A DNA stretch of 64,000 nucleotides from the NCBI RefSeq assembly GCF_001426085.1, contig NZ_LMRR01000042.1:88129-152128 (forward strand), given 5' to 3'. The notes under the pieces are model-generated. The model was not told the DNA's origin. It searched no databases and worked only from the letters and a program-made list of their open reading frames with translations. The stretch is from Rhodococcus sp. Leaf278. GTDB taxonomy: Bacteria > Actinomycetota > Actinomycetes > Mycobacteriales > Mycobacteriaceae. Below, piece by piece: positions 16,722 through 25,119 of this stretch. The stretch's first letter is position 1. Each line of letters opens with the position of its first letter. A program made the translations under genes and the position numbers.

Positions 16722-17258
16722 CTAATCGTTCAGATTGCGGACTCTTATCGCCGGACTGCCCACGTAGACCCCGTCGGGATCGCAGTCCTTCGTCACCAGC
16801 GAGCCGGCACCCACGATGCAGCCCGCGCCGACCCGGACGCCCGGCATGATGACGGCACCGGAGCCCACCCAGGTTCCCGTTCCGATCGTCACCGGCTTGC
16901 CCACCAGGCGCCCGGCCCGTCGAGTCGGAGCGCCGACCTCGTGCGTGCTGGTCAACACGCGCACATGGTCCGAAAGGAAAACCCCATCACCGATATCGAT
17001 GTCGGCGACCGTGTCGAAGTAGCAGCCGTGATTGACGAATGCACCCGCACCCAGCCTGAGTAGGCCTCGTCCCTGGACCGTCTGACCGCCGTAGACGAGC
17101 GCACGCGCACCCGCCCGTACGCGAGCTCCCCGCAGCGCCCGTCCGCGGAGTACGGCGGGCAGAAGCGGGCAGTTCGCCAGCGTCACCACGGCCGATTGCC
17201 GCACCTGGAACAGAGCCCAGAAGACATCGTCGGCTACGTATCCTCGCCAACCGTGCAT
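16722..17258 (-). CDS. Hexapeptide-repeat acyltransferase
   Basis: A 178-residue left-handed beta-helix O-acyl/acetyltransferase. Isoleucine-patch repeats run from about residue 55 to 160 (DIDIGDGVFLSDHVRVLTSTH, VTIGTGTWVGSGAVIMPGVRVGAGCIVGAGSLV), with the conserved His in the STHEVG region. It probably acetylates a sugar or glycolipid. TAAGGT ends 7 nt before the ATG, so the mRNA may be leaderless. It lies on the same strand upstream of the glycosyltransferase with a 242-bp gap, and both may decorate the same surface glycan. Confidence 0.86.
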   Translation of the reverse strand: MHGWRGYVADDVFWALFQVRQSAVVTLANCPLLPAVLRGRALRGARVRAGARALVYGGQTVQGRGLLRLGAGAFVNHGCYFDTVADIDIGDGVFLSDHVRVLTSTHEVGAPTRRAGRLVGKPVTIGTGTWVGSGAVIMPGVRVGAGCIVGAGSLVTKDCDPDGVYVGSPAIRVRNLND

Positions 17259-17265
17259 GAGCAGA

Positions 17266-17271
17266 ACCTTA
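17266..17271 (-). promoter_or_regulatory. -10 element for leaderless acyltransferase gene
   Basis: TAAGGT on the minus strand, 7 nt before the ATG at 17258. Confidence 0.5.
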
Positions 17272-17283
17272 GCTGTGCGCAAT

Positions 17284-17345
17284 GAGCCTCCGGAACGACC
17301 CAGGGGCAGGAGTGGAGCCTGCGGAACGACCCAGGGGCAGGAGTC
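17284..17345. repeat. Tandem 31-bp direct repeat
   Basis: Two adjacent 31-bp units beginning GAGCCT and containing CGGAACGACCCAGGGGCAGG differ at one internal base. They sit just after the stop of the exported beta-propeller gene and before the acyltransferase -10. A third copy is not seen. Confidence 0.85.
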
Positions 17346-17347
17346 CG

Positions 17348-18676
17348 TCAGCGGATCACGTTGATCCGGGCTTCGTTCAGCACGACAACTCCGTCGCGGA
17401 CAGCGAACAGGTCGATTTCTTCCGACAGCCCCTCGGTGTTTCCGAGTAGCCCTTCCACCGACACCGGTTTCCGACGGGAGCCCGTGCTCGGATCGATCGC
17501 AACGATCTCCCCGAGATCGGACAGCCAGACGGCGTCGTCGTGCAGCACCTCGGGAGTGACCGGGAGCGGCTCGACAGTCGCGGGCCACGCCTGCGCGCCG
17601 GTGTGAAGATCGAGCGCAGGGGCTCCGCCCGCCAACACGACGTTCCCGACAATCGCGACGTCGCCGGTATACAAGCAGCCGTACTCGTCTTCGGCGCAGG
17701 ACCAGATCTTCCGCCCCGTAGAGGGGTCGAAGGCATTGCCGTTCAACAGAACTGGGTCGTCCTGTTCCGCTGGTGCATCGATCGTCACTCGTTGATAGGC
17801 CTCGGCGTCGACGGTCCCCAGCACACGGCCGCGTATATCGACCACGTCGGTCCGATACTCGAACAGGTCACTGCAATGCCGCCCCAGGACGAAATGGACA
17901 TCGGTCCCGCGAACCGAACGTGCTCGGACGCAGTCCGGCACACCGAAGCTCGAGATGATCTCACCGGTCTCCGCATCGAACACCGCTGTGGAGGAAAGAA
18001 AATTGGTGACGCCTACCCCGCCCACGAATTCGATCATGTCTCCGTACGGTTGCATTCCCACATACGTCTCCTCCATGGTCAGAGACCACCGGGAGTCCGG
18101 GTTGTCGAGGGTCCCCCGGTGAATCCGTGTGGTGTAGCCGTCGATCGCGCCTTCCATCACGTAGATGTCGGCGCCGTCGGTCGCGACGCTGAAGATCTCC
18201 CACTCCGTCGGATGACGGGTGACCGTGCCGTCGGCCGTGTTCACCGCAACGACATCGTGTCCGCCGGTGCACAACAGCAGTGCGCCGAGAAGCGATGTGG
18301 AGCAATTCGAGATGCCTTGCGCCGACGTCGTCCACCGCACGTCCCCGGTCGATGCGTCGATTCCGACCAGCTCGGACTTGTCGAATTCCTGGGTTTCCTG
18401 GTTCGTCACGCCGACCTCGGTCACCAGAATCTCGCCCGCCTCGATGACGCCACCGACCTTCTCACCGAACCGAGCACCCACGGGGTCGGCGAAGGTGGCG
18501 AACTCGTTGCCCACCACGTCGGCTGCATCGAGAGTCCACACTGCGCCCGGCGATGTCGGCGTCGACTGCGTTCGAGGCTCACTCTCCTGGTCCGAGGCAC
18601 CCACCGACACCACAGCTGCACCGACGCTGACGATTGCCGCGACCGCACTGATCGCCAGCCGTCGATAGACGTTCAC
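17348..18676 (-). CDS. Exported PQQ-like beta-propeller protein
   Basis: A 442-residue protein with an N-terminal hydrophobic signal/anchor (about 7-27) and repeated blades of the PQQ/pyrrolo-quinoline type (LVGIDASTGDVRW, VVAVNTADGT, AVFDAETGE, NAFDPSTGRKIW, IVAIDPSTG). Such propellers are usually binding or scaffold domains; no PQQ-enzyme catalytic residues are evident. It starts with GTG overlapping the stop of the upstream gene as GTGA, so the two are translationally coupled. The pair probably acts outside the membrane. The function is unknown. Confidence 0.8.
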   Translation of the reverse strand: MNVYRRLAISAVAAIVSVGAAVVSVGASDQESEPRTQSTPTSPGAVWTLDAADVVGNEFATFADPVGARFGEKVGGVIEAGEILVTEVGVTNQETQEFDKSELVGIDASTGDVRWTTSAQGISNCSTSLLGALLLCTGGHDVVAVNTADGTVTRHPTEWEIFSVATDGADIYVMEGAIDGYTTRIHRGTLDNPDSRWSLTMEETYVGMQPYGDMIEFVGGVGVTNFLSSTAVFDAETGEIISSFGVPDCVRARSVRGTDVHFVLGRHCSDLFEYRTDVVDIRGRVLGTVDAEAYQRVTIDAPAEQDDPVLLNGNAFDPSTGRKIWSCAEDEYGCLYTGDVAIVGNVVLAGGAPALDLHTGAQAWPATVEPLPVTPEVLHDDAVWLSDLGEIVAIDPSTGSRRKPVSVEGLLGNTEGLSEEIDLFAVRDGVVVLNEARINVIR

Positions 18677-20055
18677 AGCACATCCAGTCCTTCGGCCGTC
18701 GCGATGTCACGGAGAATCTCGGCATCGAGCGGTTCGTCGGGGTTCTCGGCGTGTGAACGCACCTGCACCTGCGTACCCGACGGGTAGGTGACGGTCACCG
18801 ACCGATACATCCCTCCGGTCGAACCAGATTGTGGCGCAGGCGAATACGAGTACGGCGATTCGTCCACCTGGACCACCGCTCCGCCGTCGAGCGTCTCTGT
18901 CGACAAGGGTCTGCTGGCGTAGGCGGGGTCGTACACGTCCGGGACGGTCGGCAATTCCTGGCCCCCGCGAATGGAGATCGACAGGTCTGCGCCGGTGTCG
19001 AGCACGTCGACGTGCGTGCACACCACCCCGGGATCGAAAGCCGCGAGCATCAGGCTGTTCAGACCGTGATCGAAGCGCAGGCCCGTGTCGACACGCTCGA
19101 GCGCGGCGTTCATTTCTGATGCCGTAGCGGCGTCGATCTGCGCGCCGCCGCCGAAGAATGCGAACGAGTTGTCGCACGCCTGCGCCGGTTCGGGGGTGCC
19201 GGACGGAATCGCCGCGCTGATCCTGAGTTGTGGCAGCGATACGATCGACTTCAATTCGTCGATGGTGAGCACGACGTCCCGCTCTCCGACATTGCTCGAC
19301 CGAAATCCTTCGCTGTCCGATGCTGTCGCCCTGATCTGCGAGCCATCCGGGGCATACGCCACTACCGACCGGAAGTTCGTCCGATCGTCGCCGTACTCGT
19401 ACCACGATTCGTTTGCGTCCACGATCGTGCCGTCCCTCGCTGTCGTCCGCTCCTGGAGGGCACCGGCGACGCAGGGAGGAACATCTCCCGCCGCGGAGAC
19501 ATCGACGGCGAGCAGGCCCAGGGTAGGTCCGCGCCACATCTCGGCCGAAGCCGACGCGACCCCCGGCGGCGACGGGTCTCCCGGTTCACTCGACGTCTGC
19601 GGAATCGGCTGGAAGACCAGCGATTCGCGAGTGCTCCCGAATGCGACATCGACGCCGTCCGGCAGGGCATCGCCGAGCGCTTCGGTCATCATCACCGACC
19701 GGGGTCCTGAGTACCACGGGTACTGCGGGTTGTCGTAACTGTCTGCACTGGTGACGATCTGTCCCCATGTGCCGGATTCCGGGACGGGGCGTTCGACGTC
19801 GTCGCACCCCGGGATGGTGGTGGGAAACTCGACCTCGGGACTGCGGAACGTAGTGTCCACCGGCTCGGAGGTCGGCTCCGGCGCGTCGATTGCGGTCGCC
19901 TCCGATGTCGGTGCCGCATCGGTTCGCGAGTCGGGTTGCTGCACGTCGCCGCGTTCCAGAACCGCTGCCAGACACACTCCGACAGCAACGATGGAGACGA
20001 TCGTCAATGCGTCCGCCACCAGTCCGGCGCGACGAGGACCGAGGCGACTGAGCAC
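18673..20055 (-). CDS. Unrecognised exported protein with an internal duplication
   Basis: A 460-residue protein with one N-terminal transmembrane anchor (about 14-35), a Pro/Thr/Ser-rich linker and an extracytoplasmic region built of two related halves. Each half ends with a similar strand set (RSVVAYAPDGSQIRATASD and RSVTVTYPSGTQVQVRSHA) followed by a short helix (LTIDELKSIV and LDAEILRDIA). Paired cysteines suggest disulfides. I recognise no family. It is co-translated with the beta-propeller protein through a GTGA overlap, so the two products probably work together at the cell surface. Confidence 0.75.
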   Translation of the reverse strand: MLSRLGPRRAGLVADALTIVSIVAVGVCLAAVLERGDVQQPDSRTDAAPTSEATAIDAPEPTSEPVDTTFRSPEVEFPTTIPGCDDVERPVPESGTWGQIVTSADSYDNPQYPWYSGPRSVMMTEALGDALPDGVDVAFGSTRESLVFQPIPQTSSEPGDPSPPGVASASAEMWRGPTLGLLAVDVSAAGDVPPCVAGALQERTTARDGTIVDANESWYEYGDDRTNFRSVVAYAPDGSQIRATASDSEGFRSSNVGERDVVLTIDELKSIVSLPQLRISAAIPSGTPEPAQACDNSFAFFGGGAQIDAATASEMNAALERVDTGLRFDHGLNSLMLAAFDPGVVCTHVDVLDTGADLSISIRGGQELPTVPDVYDPAYASRPLSTETLDGGAVVQVDESPYSYSPAPQSGSTGGMYRSVTVTYPSGTQVQVRSHAENPDEPLDAEILRDIATAEGLDVL

Positions 20056-20112
20056 CGGACAAACATACAGTTACCGATGCGAACCAGACACGCGTTCTCG
20101 GCCCTATACGCG

Positions 20113-20149
20113 AAAACAGGCCCGATCGACAGTGTCGACCGGGCCTGTT
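20113..20149 (-). terminator. Rho-independent terminator downstream of tRNA-Ala
   Basis: AACAGGCCCG (20115-20124) pairs with CGGGCCTGTT (20140-20149), and the inner bases extend the stem. The minus strand ends in TTTT. It lies just after the tRNA. Confidence 0.8.
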
Positions 20150-20162
20150 CGCGAATCCGGGG

Positions 20163-20235
20163 TGGAGCTGAGGGGAATCGAACCCCTGACCTTCTCGATG
20201 CGAACGAGACGCGCTACCAACTGCGCCACAGCCCC
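20163..20235 (-). tRNA. tRNA-Ala (anticodon CGC)
   Basis: A 73-nt cloverleaf: acceptor stem GGGGCTG/CAGCTCC with the G3-U70 wobble that identifies alanine tRNAs, D loop AGTTGGTA, anticodon stem TCTCG/CGAGA around TTCGCAT (anticodon CGC), and T arm AGGGG-TTCGATT-CCCCT. The discriminator is A. CCA is not encoded. A TAGGGT hexamer about 28 nt upstream may be its -10. Confidence 0.96.
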
Positions 20236-20290
20236 TTTGCCGTCGTCGAGACCGGCTTGGTAACCCTAGCAAAGCCGCGTCGGACGGCCG

Positions 20291-21160
20291 CTACGCGCCC
20301 TGCGCCCGGCGCATGTTCCGATCGTCGTCACGGCTGGCCTGGAACGGCTCCTCGTAGTGGTCCAGATGCTCGAACTCGGGATCCTCGTCGTCGATCTCGA
20401 GAACGACTGCGCCCGGTCGACGCAAGCGCTGTGGGACGAGCTCGAGCTCCTCGTCGGTTTCCGATTCCACCCCGAGCCGGGACCGACCCATTCGGGTGAG
20501 CCGACGCCGGCGCACTTCTTCCTCGATCTGCACCTGCCGGCGCAGGTAGTAGAGGTATCCGACGAGGACGGCAACGGACAGACCGCACAGCCACCAGATC
20601 ATCGGAGAAATGATGAACGCCAGTGCCGCTGTGGTGATCGCAGCGAACACCAGACCCAGTACTGCGCGCTGCCGGAAGGCATATCGCGCGGCGCGGGCGA
20701 TGGCGTCGGCTTCGGGATCGAAACCGCCGCGGCCGCGTCGGCGAGGCACGAAGTCGTCGTCGACGACGCCGGGCTCGTGCGCGGCTGATCTCTCCCGCTC
20801 TGGTTCCTGCACCGGTGCGTCGCGTTCGAGATCGTTCTCTGCTGCGTGAGTGTCCATCGGGTCCTCCGCGGTACCGGGTAGATCGGGTGAGTCGATACGA
20901 ACAGCCGCCACGGTCGGGCCGAAGATCTCACGGGCCGGAGCAGACACTCGGAGGTCGTCCTCCGGTCGCCAGTCGGGATCGCTGCGGTGGCCGGTCGCTG
21001 GGCCGCGCTGCTTTCGCTTGGTGCCACCCCGATGCAGCACGCGTGTGGCGAGAGCCGCATCCGTGGTCTGCATGATCTGGGGACGCTTGGTCATCAGCAT
21101 GGGAAGAAGAACGAAGAGCCAGACGGCCACGAGACCGATCCAGATGACCGAGTTCGGCAT
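20291..21160 (-). CDS. sepX: Divisome membrane protein SepX/GlpR
   Basis: A 289-residue membrane protein with one N-terminal helix (VIWIGLVAVWLFVLLPML), a long charged linker, two further helices (about residues 167-203) and an acidic tail. This layout and the MTKRP motif after helix 1 match the actinobacterial SepX/GlpR family, reported as a divisome protein in Streptomyces and as the membrane receptor of the MoeA-like Glp in Corynebacterium. The glp gene lies two genes away on the same strand. ATG with GGAGGAG upstream. It is syntenic with M. tuberculosis Rv0996. Confidence 0.85.
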   Translation of the reverse strand: MPNSVIWIGLVAVWLFVLLPMLMTKRPQIMQTTDAALATRVLHRGGTKRKQRGPATGHRSDPDWRPEDDLRVSAPAREIFGPTVAAVRIDSPDLPGTAEDPMDTHAAENDLERDAPVQEPERERSAAHEPGVVDDDFVPRRRGRGGFDPEADAIARAARYAFRQRAVLGLVFAAITTAALAFIISPMIWWLCGLSVAVLVGYLYYLRRQVQIEEEVRRRRLTRMGRSRLGVESETDEELELVPQRLRRPGAVVLEIDDEDPEFEHLDHYEEPFQASRDDDRNMRRAQGA

Positions 21161-21304
21161 CGGCGATGTTCTCCTCCCTTGGCAACGGCGACAGGCGTGA
21201 CGACATCAGGTTATGGGGAGGAGGTACAAGATCGACGCAGACGCGCCGACCCGAATTACACTCCTGTCACTTTGACAACAGGAGTGCCATCTTTTTCGGG
21301 CAGA

Positions 21305-21952
21305 TCAGGCCCATGCCGCGCGTCCCGCACGGACCAGCCGATCGACGACGGTTCCCTGCACTTCGCCTGAGGTGATCGCCACGAGCTTGTGATCGCGCCA
21401 TTCACCGTCGACGTCCAGGTACTTGTAAAGCAGACCTTCTTCGCGGAACCCGACGTTGCGCAGCACTGCCTGACTGGCGAGATTCTCCGGCCGCACCGTT
21501 GCTTCGACGCGGTGCAGTCCGACGGGGCCGAAGCAGTGGTCGAGTCCGAGTGCAAGTGCTGCGGTCGCAACGCCCTTACCGTTGACTTCCTTGGACACCC
21601 AGTAACCGATCCACGCGGACCGCAGTGCGCCGCGAACGATGTTGCCGGTGGTGATCTGTCCACAGAATTCGCCGTCGACCTCGATGACCATGGGCAGCAT
21701 GTGTCCTTTGCGGGCCTCGGACTTGAGGCCGGAACACAGGGTGGGCCACGAAGAGATGTGGTGCCGTGAATTCCAGCTGCCCTCGCCGCTGGGCTCCCAG
21801 GGCTCGAGGTGGGCACGGTCTTCGGTGCGAATCCGGCTCCAGGCTGCCGCGTCACGCACCCGTACCGGCCGTACCGTCACGGTTCCGCCGGCCACTCTCA
21901 CAGGACCCAATTTCGCCGGCCAACCTGGGTGGCTCGACCACGTTCGCGGCAT
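21305..21952 (-). CDS. GNAT N-acetyltransferase, RimJ type
   Basis: A 215-residue GNAT protein. The pattern VTVRPVRVRDAAAWSRIR, the acetyl-CoA loop VNGKGVATAALALGLDHCF and the RimJ/RimL signature VGLHRVEATVRPENLASQAVLRNVGFREEG are all visible. Family members acetylate protein N-termini, including ribosomal proteins S5 and L12, or small molecules; the target cannot be read here. It is the middle gene of the glp-rimJ-sepX run, as in M. tuberculosis Rv0994-0996. Confidence 0.92.
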   Translation of the reverse strand: MPRTWSSHPGWPAKLGPVRVAGGTVTVRPVRVRDAAAWSRIRTEDRAHLEPWEPSGEGSWNSRHHISSWPTLCSGLKSEARKGHMLPMVIEVDGEFCGQITTGNIVRGALRSAWIGYWVSKEVNGKGVATAALALGLDHCFGPVGLHRVEATVRPENLASQAVLRNVGFREEGLLYKYLDVDGEWRDHKLVAITSGEVQGTVVDRLVRAGRAAWA

Positions 21953-21978
21953 CCGTCGATCGTATGCGCTACGCGCAT

Positions 21979-22018
21979 GTGAGCGGAAATTCGTAGTCCA
22001 CTACGAACTTCCGCTCAC
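21979..22018. repeat. Palindromic repeat family A, copy 2
   Basis: GTGAGCGGAAATTCGTAG and CTACGAACTTCCGCTCAC form an 18-bp stem with one mismatch around the loop TCCA. It lies between glp (stop at 22025) and the GNAT gene, both on the minus strand, 6 bp after the glp stop. Confidence 0.92.
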
Positions 22019-22024
22019 CTGGCG

Positions 22025-23284
22025 TCAGCCTCTCTGTGCGAGGAACGAGACCTTCACTTCTTCGCCGGTGCGGATTTCGGTGACCTCGGGATCGATGACG
22101 ACCAGGCAATTCGCCTCGGCAAGTGTCGCGAGAAGGTGTGACGACGATCCCGGCGCGCCGCCGAGCGCCTGAACCAGATACTCGCCGGTTCCCTCGTCGC
22201 GCATGAGTTGGCCGCGGAGAAATCCCTTGCGGTCCTCGATCGAGGTGATCGGTGCCACGGTTCGCGCCGTGACGGTCCGACGCATCGGCTGTCGTCGACC
22301 GAGTGCGATGCGAATCAGCGGACGCACCATCACCTCGAACACCACCAGCGCGCTGACGGGGTTGGCCGGCAGCAAGAAGGTGGGTACTTCGTCGCGTCCG
22401 AGCTGGCCGAATCCTTGAACCGACCCGGGATGCATGGCGACTCGTTCGACCTCCATGTCTCCCAGCTCACCGAGCGCTTCCCGCACACCGTCCGACGCGC
22501 CGCCGCCCACTGCCCCGGCGATGACGACGATCTCGGATCGGATCAGTTGACCCTCGACCACCTCGCGCAGTCGCTTGGGATCGGTACTGACGATTCCGAC
22601 GCGATTGACGTCGGCTCCGGCGTCGCGCGCTGCGGCGGCCAGCGCGTAGGAGTTGACGTCGTACACCTGTCCGGGCCCCGGGGTCCGGTCGGTGTCGACA
22701 AGTTCGCCGCCTACCGAGATCACCGACAGCCGAGGACGCGGATGTACCAGCACCTTGTCCCGGCCGACCGCTGCGAGCAGGCCGACCTGAGCTGCACCGA
22801 TGATCGTGCCTGCTCGAACCGCCACGTCACCGGGCTGGACGTCGTCGCCGATCTTGCGGACGTAGTCACCCGAGCGCACCGGACGGAACACTTTGACGCG
22901 GGCACGACCGCTGTCGGTGCGATCCAGCGGCAGCACCGCATCGGCCAGCGTGGGCAGTGGTGCGCCGGTATCGACGCGCACTGCTTGCCGTGGTTGCAAA
23001 CGAATGGGTTGACGCGATCCGGCCGAGACCTCGCCGACGACGGGCAGCGTCAGGTCGATGCGCTCGTCTTCCTCGTTGCGCAGATCCGTACCGGCGGCTG
23101 CCACGTCGACGCTGCGCACTGCGTAACCGTCGATCGCTGCCTGATCGAAACCGGGAAGGGGGCGCTCGGTGACCACTTCTTCGGCACAGAGCAGACCCTG
23201 TGCTTCCGAGATGGCGACCCGAACAGGCCGTGGAGCCACCGCCGCTGCGGTCACTCTGGTCTGCTGATCTTCGACCGAGCGCAT
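22025..23284 (-). CDS. glp: Gephyrin-like protein Glp (MoeA homologue)
   Basis: A 419-residue MoeA/gephyrin-fold protein with all domains: the N-terminal PLPGFDQAAIDGYAVRS block, the central MPT-binding-like domain (SVISVGGELV.., AGAVGGGASDGV, LLPANPVSALVVFEVMVRP) and the C-terminal beta domain. The usual MoeA GGxSxG site is altered to GAVGGGASDG. In Corynebacterium the orthologue Glp binds FtsZ and the SepX/GlpR receptor rather than serving molybdopterin synthesis. The proximity of sepX, and synteny with Rv0994, support that role here. A molybdotransferase function cannot be excluded. Confidence 0.88.
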   Translation of the reverse strand: MRSVEDQQTRVTAAAVAPRPVRVAISEAQGLLCAEEVVTERPLPGFDQAAIDGYAVRSVDVAAAGTDLRNEEDERIDLTLPVVGEVSAGSRQPIRLQPRQAVRVDTGAPLPTLADAVLPLDRTDSGRARVKVFRPVRSGDYVRKIGDDVQPGDVAVRAGTIIGAAQVGLLAAVGRDKVLVHPRPRLSVISVGGELVDTDRTPGPGQVYDVNSYALAAAARDAGADVNRVGIVSTDPKRLREVVEGQLIRSEIVVIAGAVGGGASDGVREALGELGDMEVERVAMHPGSVQGFGQLGRDEVPTFLLPANPVSALVVFEVMVRPLIRIALGRRQPMRRTVTARTVAPITSIEDRKGFLRGQLMRDEGTGEYLVQALGGAPGSSSHLLATLAEANCLVVIDPEVTEIRTGEEVKVSFLAQRG

Positions 23285-23317
23285 CTGGCCCTTCCTCTAG
23301 TACATCGACCCGCGATG

Positions 23318-24271
23318 CTATTCGTACGTTGTCAGTTCCGGTGCCCAGCTGTCGCTCAAGCGTTCGTTCAGCCATTCGCGCAGCGCCGGACCGTAGTCGT
23401 CACGTTGCAAAGCAAAGTCAACCGCAGCGCGCAGGTATCCCCCGGGATTTCCGAGGTCGTGTCTCGATCCGCGGTGCACCACCACGTGGACGGGGTGGCC
23501 TTCAGAAATCAGCAACGCAATGGCGTCGGTCAGCTGCAACTCGCCGCCGGCACCGGGCTCGATACGACGCAACGCGTCGAAGATGGCGCGGTCGAGCAGG
23601 TACCGTCCCGCGGCAGCCAGGTTGGACGGCGCGTCCTCCTGCTTCGGCTTCTCGACCATCCCGGTGACTTTGAGGACGTTCGGATTGACGGCATCGGGCA
23701 CGATCTCGACGGAGAAGACGCCGTAGGACGAGACCTTGTCGTCGGGCACCTCGATGGCGCACAGCACCGAGCCGCCGCGCTTGGCGCGCACCCGAGCCAT
23801 GACGTCGAGCACACCGCGGGGCATCACCAGGTCGTCGGGGAGGAGGACTGCGACCGAATCCTCGTCGTCGTCGAGGGCTTCTTCGGCACAGGCGACTGCA
23901 TGCCCGAGTCCGAGCGGCTCGTGCTGGATGACCGACTGCACGTCGAGGAGTTTGGGGGCGACGCGCACTTTTTCGAGCATTTCGAGCTTGCCGCTCGCTT
24001 CGAGCTTCTTTTCCAGAACGAGATCCTCGACGAAGTGGGCGACGACGCCGTCCTTGCCGGGTGAGGTGACGATGACCAACCGCTGTGCACCGGAATCGGC
24101 CGCTTCTCCGGCGACGAGTTCGATACCGGGTGTGTCGACGACCGGAAGCAGTTCCTTCGGAACGGTTTTCGTCGCCGGCAGAAACCGGGTTCCCATGCCT
24201 GCGGCGGGGACGATGGCCGTGCGGAAATGCACAGGCGTGGCGGCGGTCGTCGCTGTAACGGCTTCTGTCAT
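23318..24271 (-). CDS. galU: UTP-glucose-1-phosphate uridylyltransferase
   Basis: A 317-residue nucleotidyltransferase that makes UDP-glucose for cell-wall and storage glycans. The signature FRTAIVPAAGMGTRFLPATKTVPKELLPVVD is complete, with the EKP motif (MVEKPKQ) and the product site GGELQLTDAI. The ATG has AGGGTGAG upstream; an earlier ATG six codons up lacks a site. It is 33 bp upstream of glp on the same strand and divergent from the 5-FCL gene, the same arrangement as Rv0992c-0994. Confidence 0.96.
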   Translation of the reverse strand: MTEAVTATTAATPVHFRTAIVPAAGMGTRFLPATKTVPKELLPVVDTPGIELVAGEAADSGAQRLVIVTSPGKDGVVAHFVEDLVLEKKLEASGKLEMLEKVRVAPKLLDVQSVIQHEPLGLGHAVACAEEALDDDEDSVAVLLPDDLVMPRGVLDVMARVRAKRGGSVLCAIEVPDDKVSSYGVFSVEIVPDAVNPNVLKVTGMVEKPKQEDAPSNLAAAGRYLLDRAIFDALRRIEPGAGGELQLTDAIALLISEGHPVHVVVHRGSRHDLGNPGGYLRAAVDFALQRDDYGPALREWLNERLSDSWAPELTTYE

Positions 24272-24378
24272 GGTGCTCACCCTATCCATGGTTTCTGTAG
24301 ATCTGCTCGCCGTGTGCTGCGTTCTACCCCCGAGTGCATATCGTTGAACGACAGCACAGGAAGGGTGGGTGAACCGTT

Positions 24379-24975
24379 GTGAGCGTTCCCGAATTATCGG
24401 AGAACACGCCCAAGGATCGTTGGCGGGCACATGTCCTCGCCCAACGCCGACTGCTCGACGATGCGCAGCGCGCGGTGGAGTCCTCCGCACTCTGCCATGT
24501 CGTGGCCGAGTTGGCTGCCGAACACCCGTCGGTGGCCGCGTACGTGCCGGTCGGCCGGGAGCCGGGGTCGATCGAGATGCTCGACGCGATGGTCCGTGCC
24601 GGCTCCACCGTCCTGCTTCCGAGTGCGCACGAGCCGGGACCGTTGCGGTGGGTGGTGTACACCGGTCGCGACTCCCTGGTCACTGCTCCGTTCGGTTTGC
24701 TGGAACCCTCCGGCCCTCTTCTGGAACCCGACGCCGTCGCCGGCTGCTCGCTGGTGCTGATTCCGGCGTTGGCCGTCGATCGGCGCGGTGTTCGGTTGGG
24801 CCGCGGTGCGGGCTTCTACGACCGCACACTGGACCTGTGCAGACCCGACGCGATGCTGGTCGCGGTGGTGCGCGACAGCGAAGTGATGGATCGACTACCC
24901 GACGAACCGCACGACCGAAGAGTGACGCACAGATTGACTCCCGGCGGCGGACTCGTACGCTCGGGTACGGAATAA
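24379..24975 (+). CDS. 5-formyltetrahydrofolate cyclo-ligase
   Basis: A 198-residue enzyme that converts 5-formyl-THF to 5,10-methenyl-THF with ATP. Visible motifs are KDRWRAHVLAQRR at the N-terminus, AAYVPVGREPGSIEML, and the C-terminal phosphate-binding VDRRGVRLGRGAGFYDRTL. The GTG start is chosen from the family N-terminus; AGGAAGG lies upstream but with a long gap. Divergent from galU. The CIRCE-preceded FmdB gene follows on the same strand. Confidence 0.93.
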   Translation: MSVPELSENTPKDRWRAHVLAQRRLLDDAQRAVESSALCHVVAELAAEHPSVAAYVPVGREPGSIEMLDAMVRAGSTVLLPSAHEPGPLRWVVYTGRDSLVTAPFGLLEPSGPLLEPDAVAGCSLVLIPALAVDRRGVRLGRGAGFYDRTLDLCRPDAMLVAVVRDSEVMDRLPDEPHDRRVTHRLTPGGGLVRSGTE

Positions 24976-24992
24976 CGTTCCGATTCGATTGG

Positions 24993-25019
24993 TTGGCACT
25001 CCTGACTGTAGAGTGCTAA
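24993..25019 (+). promoter_or_regulatory. CIRCE element (HrcA operator) upstream of the FmdB/Ruc gene
   Basis: TTGGCACTC-N9-GAGTGCTAA matches the CIRCE consensus TTAGCACTC-N9-GAGTGCTAA with one change and the exact nine-base spacer. It lies 101 bp before the ATG. TTGGCA of the left arm could double as a -35. Heat-inducible control by HrcA is inferred. Confidence 0.88.
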
Positions 25020-25119
25020 TGCTCTCCCCAGTTTCGACGAACAGATAAGACACCGGCGGTGTTCGGCCTCGGCTCGTAGAGCAGCCAATCTCCTCGGTGA
25101 CCAGCGCGGAGGAAACACG

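Noticed and set aside
15470-17350. The AT-rich glycosyltransferase/acyltransferase segment as a genomic island with integrase
   Set aside because: No integrase, tRNA junction or direct-repeat attachment pair was found; only composition and the presence of glycan genes hint at transfer.
22208-24064. A 618-codon plus-strand open frame across glp and galU
   Set aside because: Both antisense genes are unmistakable; the frame spans their junction and has no protein-like features.
24976-25119. The 5-FCL/FmdB gap as a riboswitch
   Set aside because: The dyad there is fully explained by CIRCE spacing and sequence.
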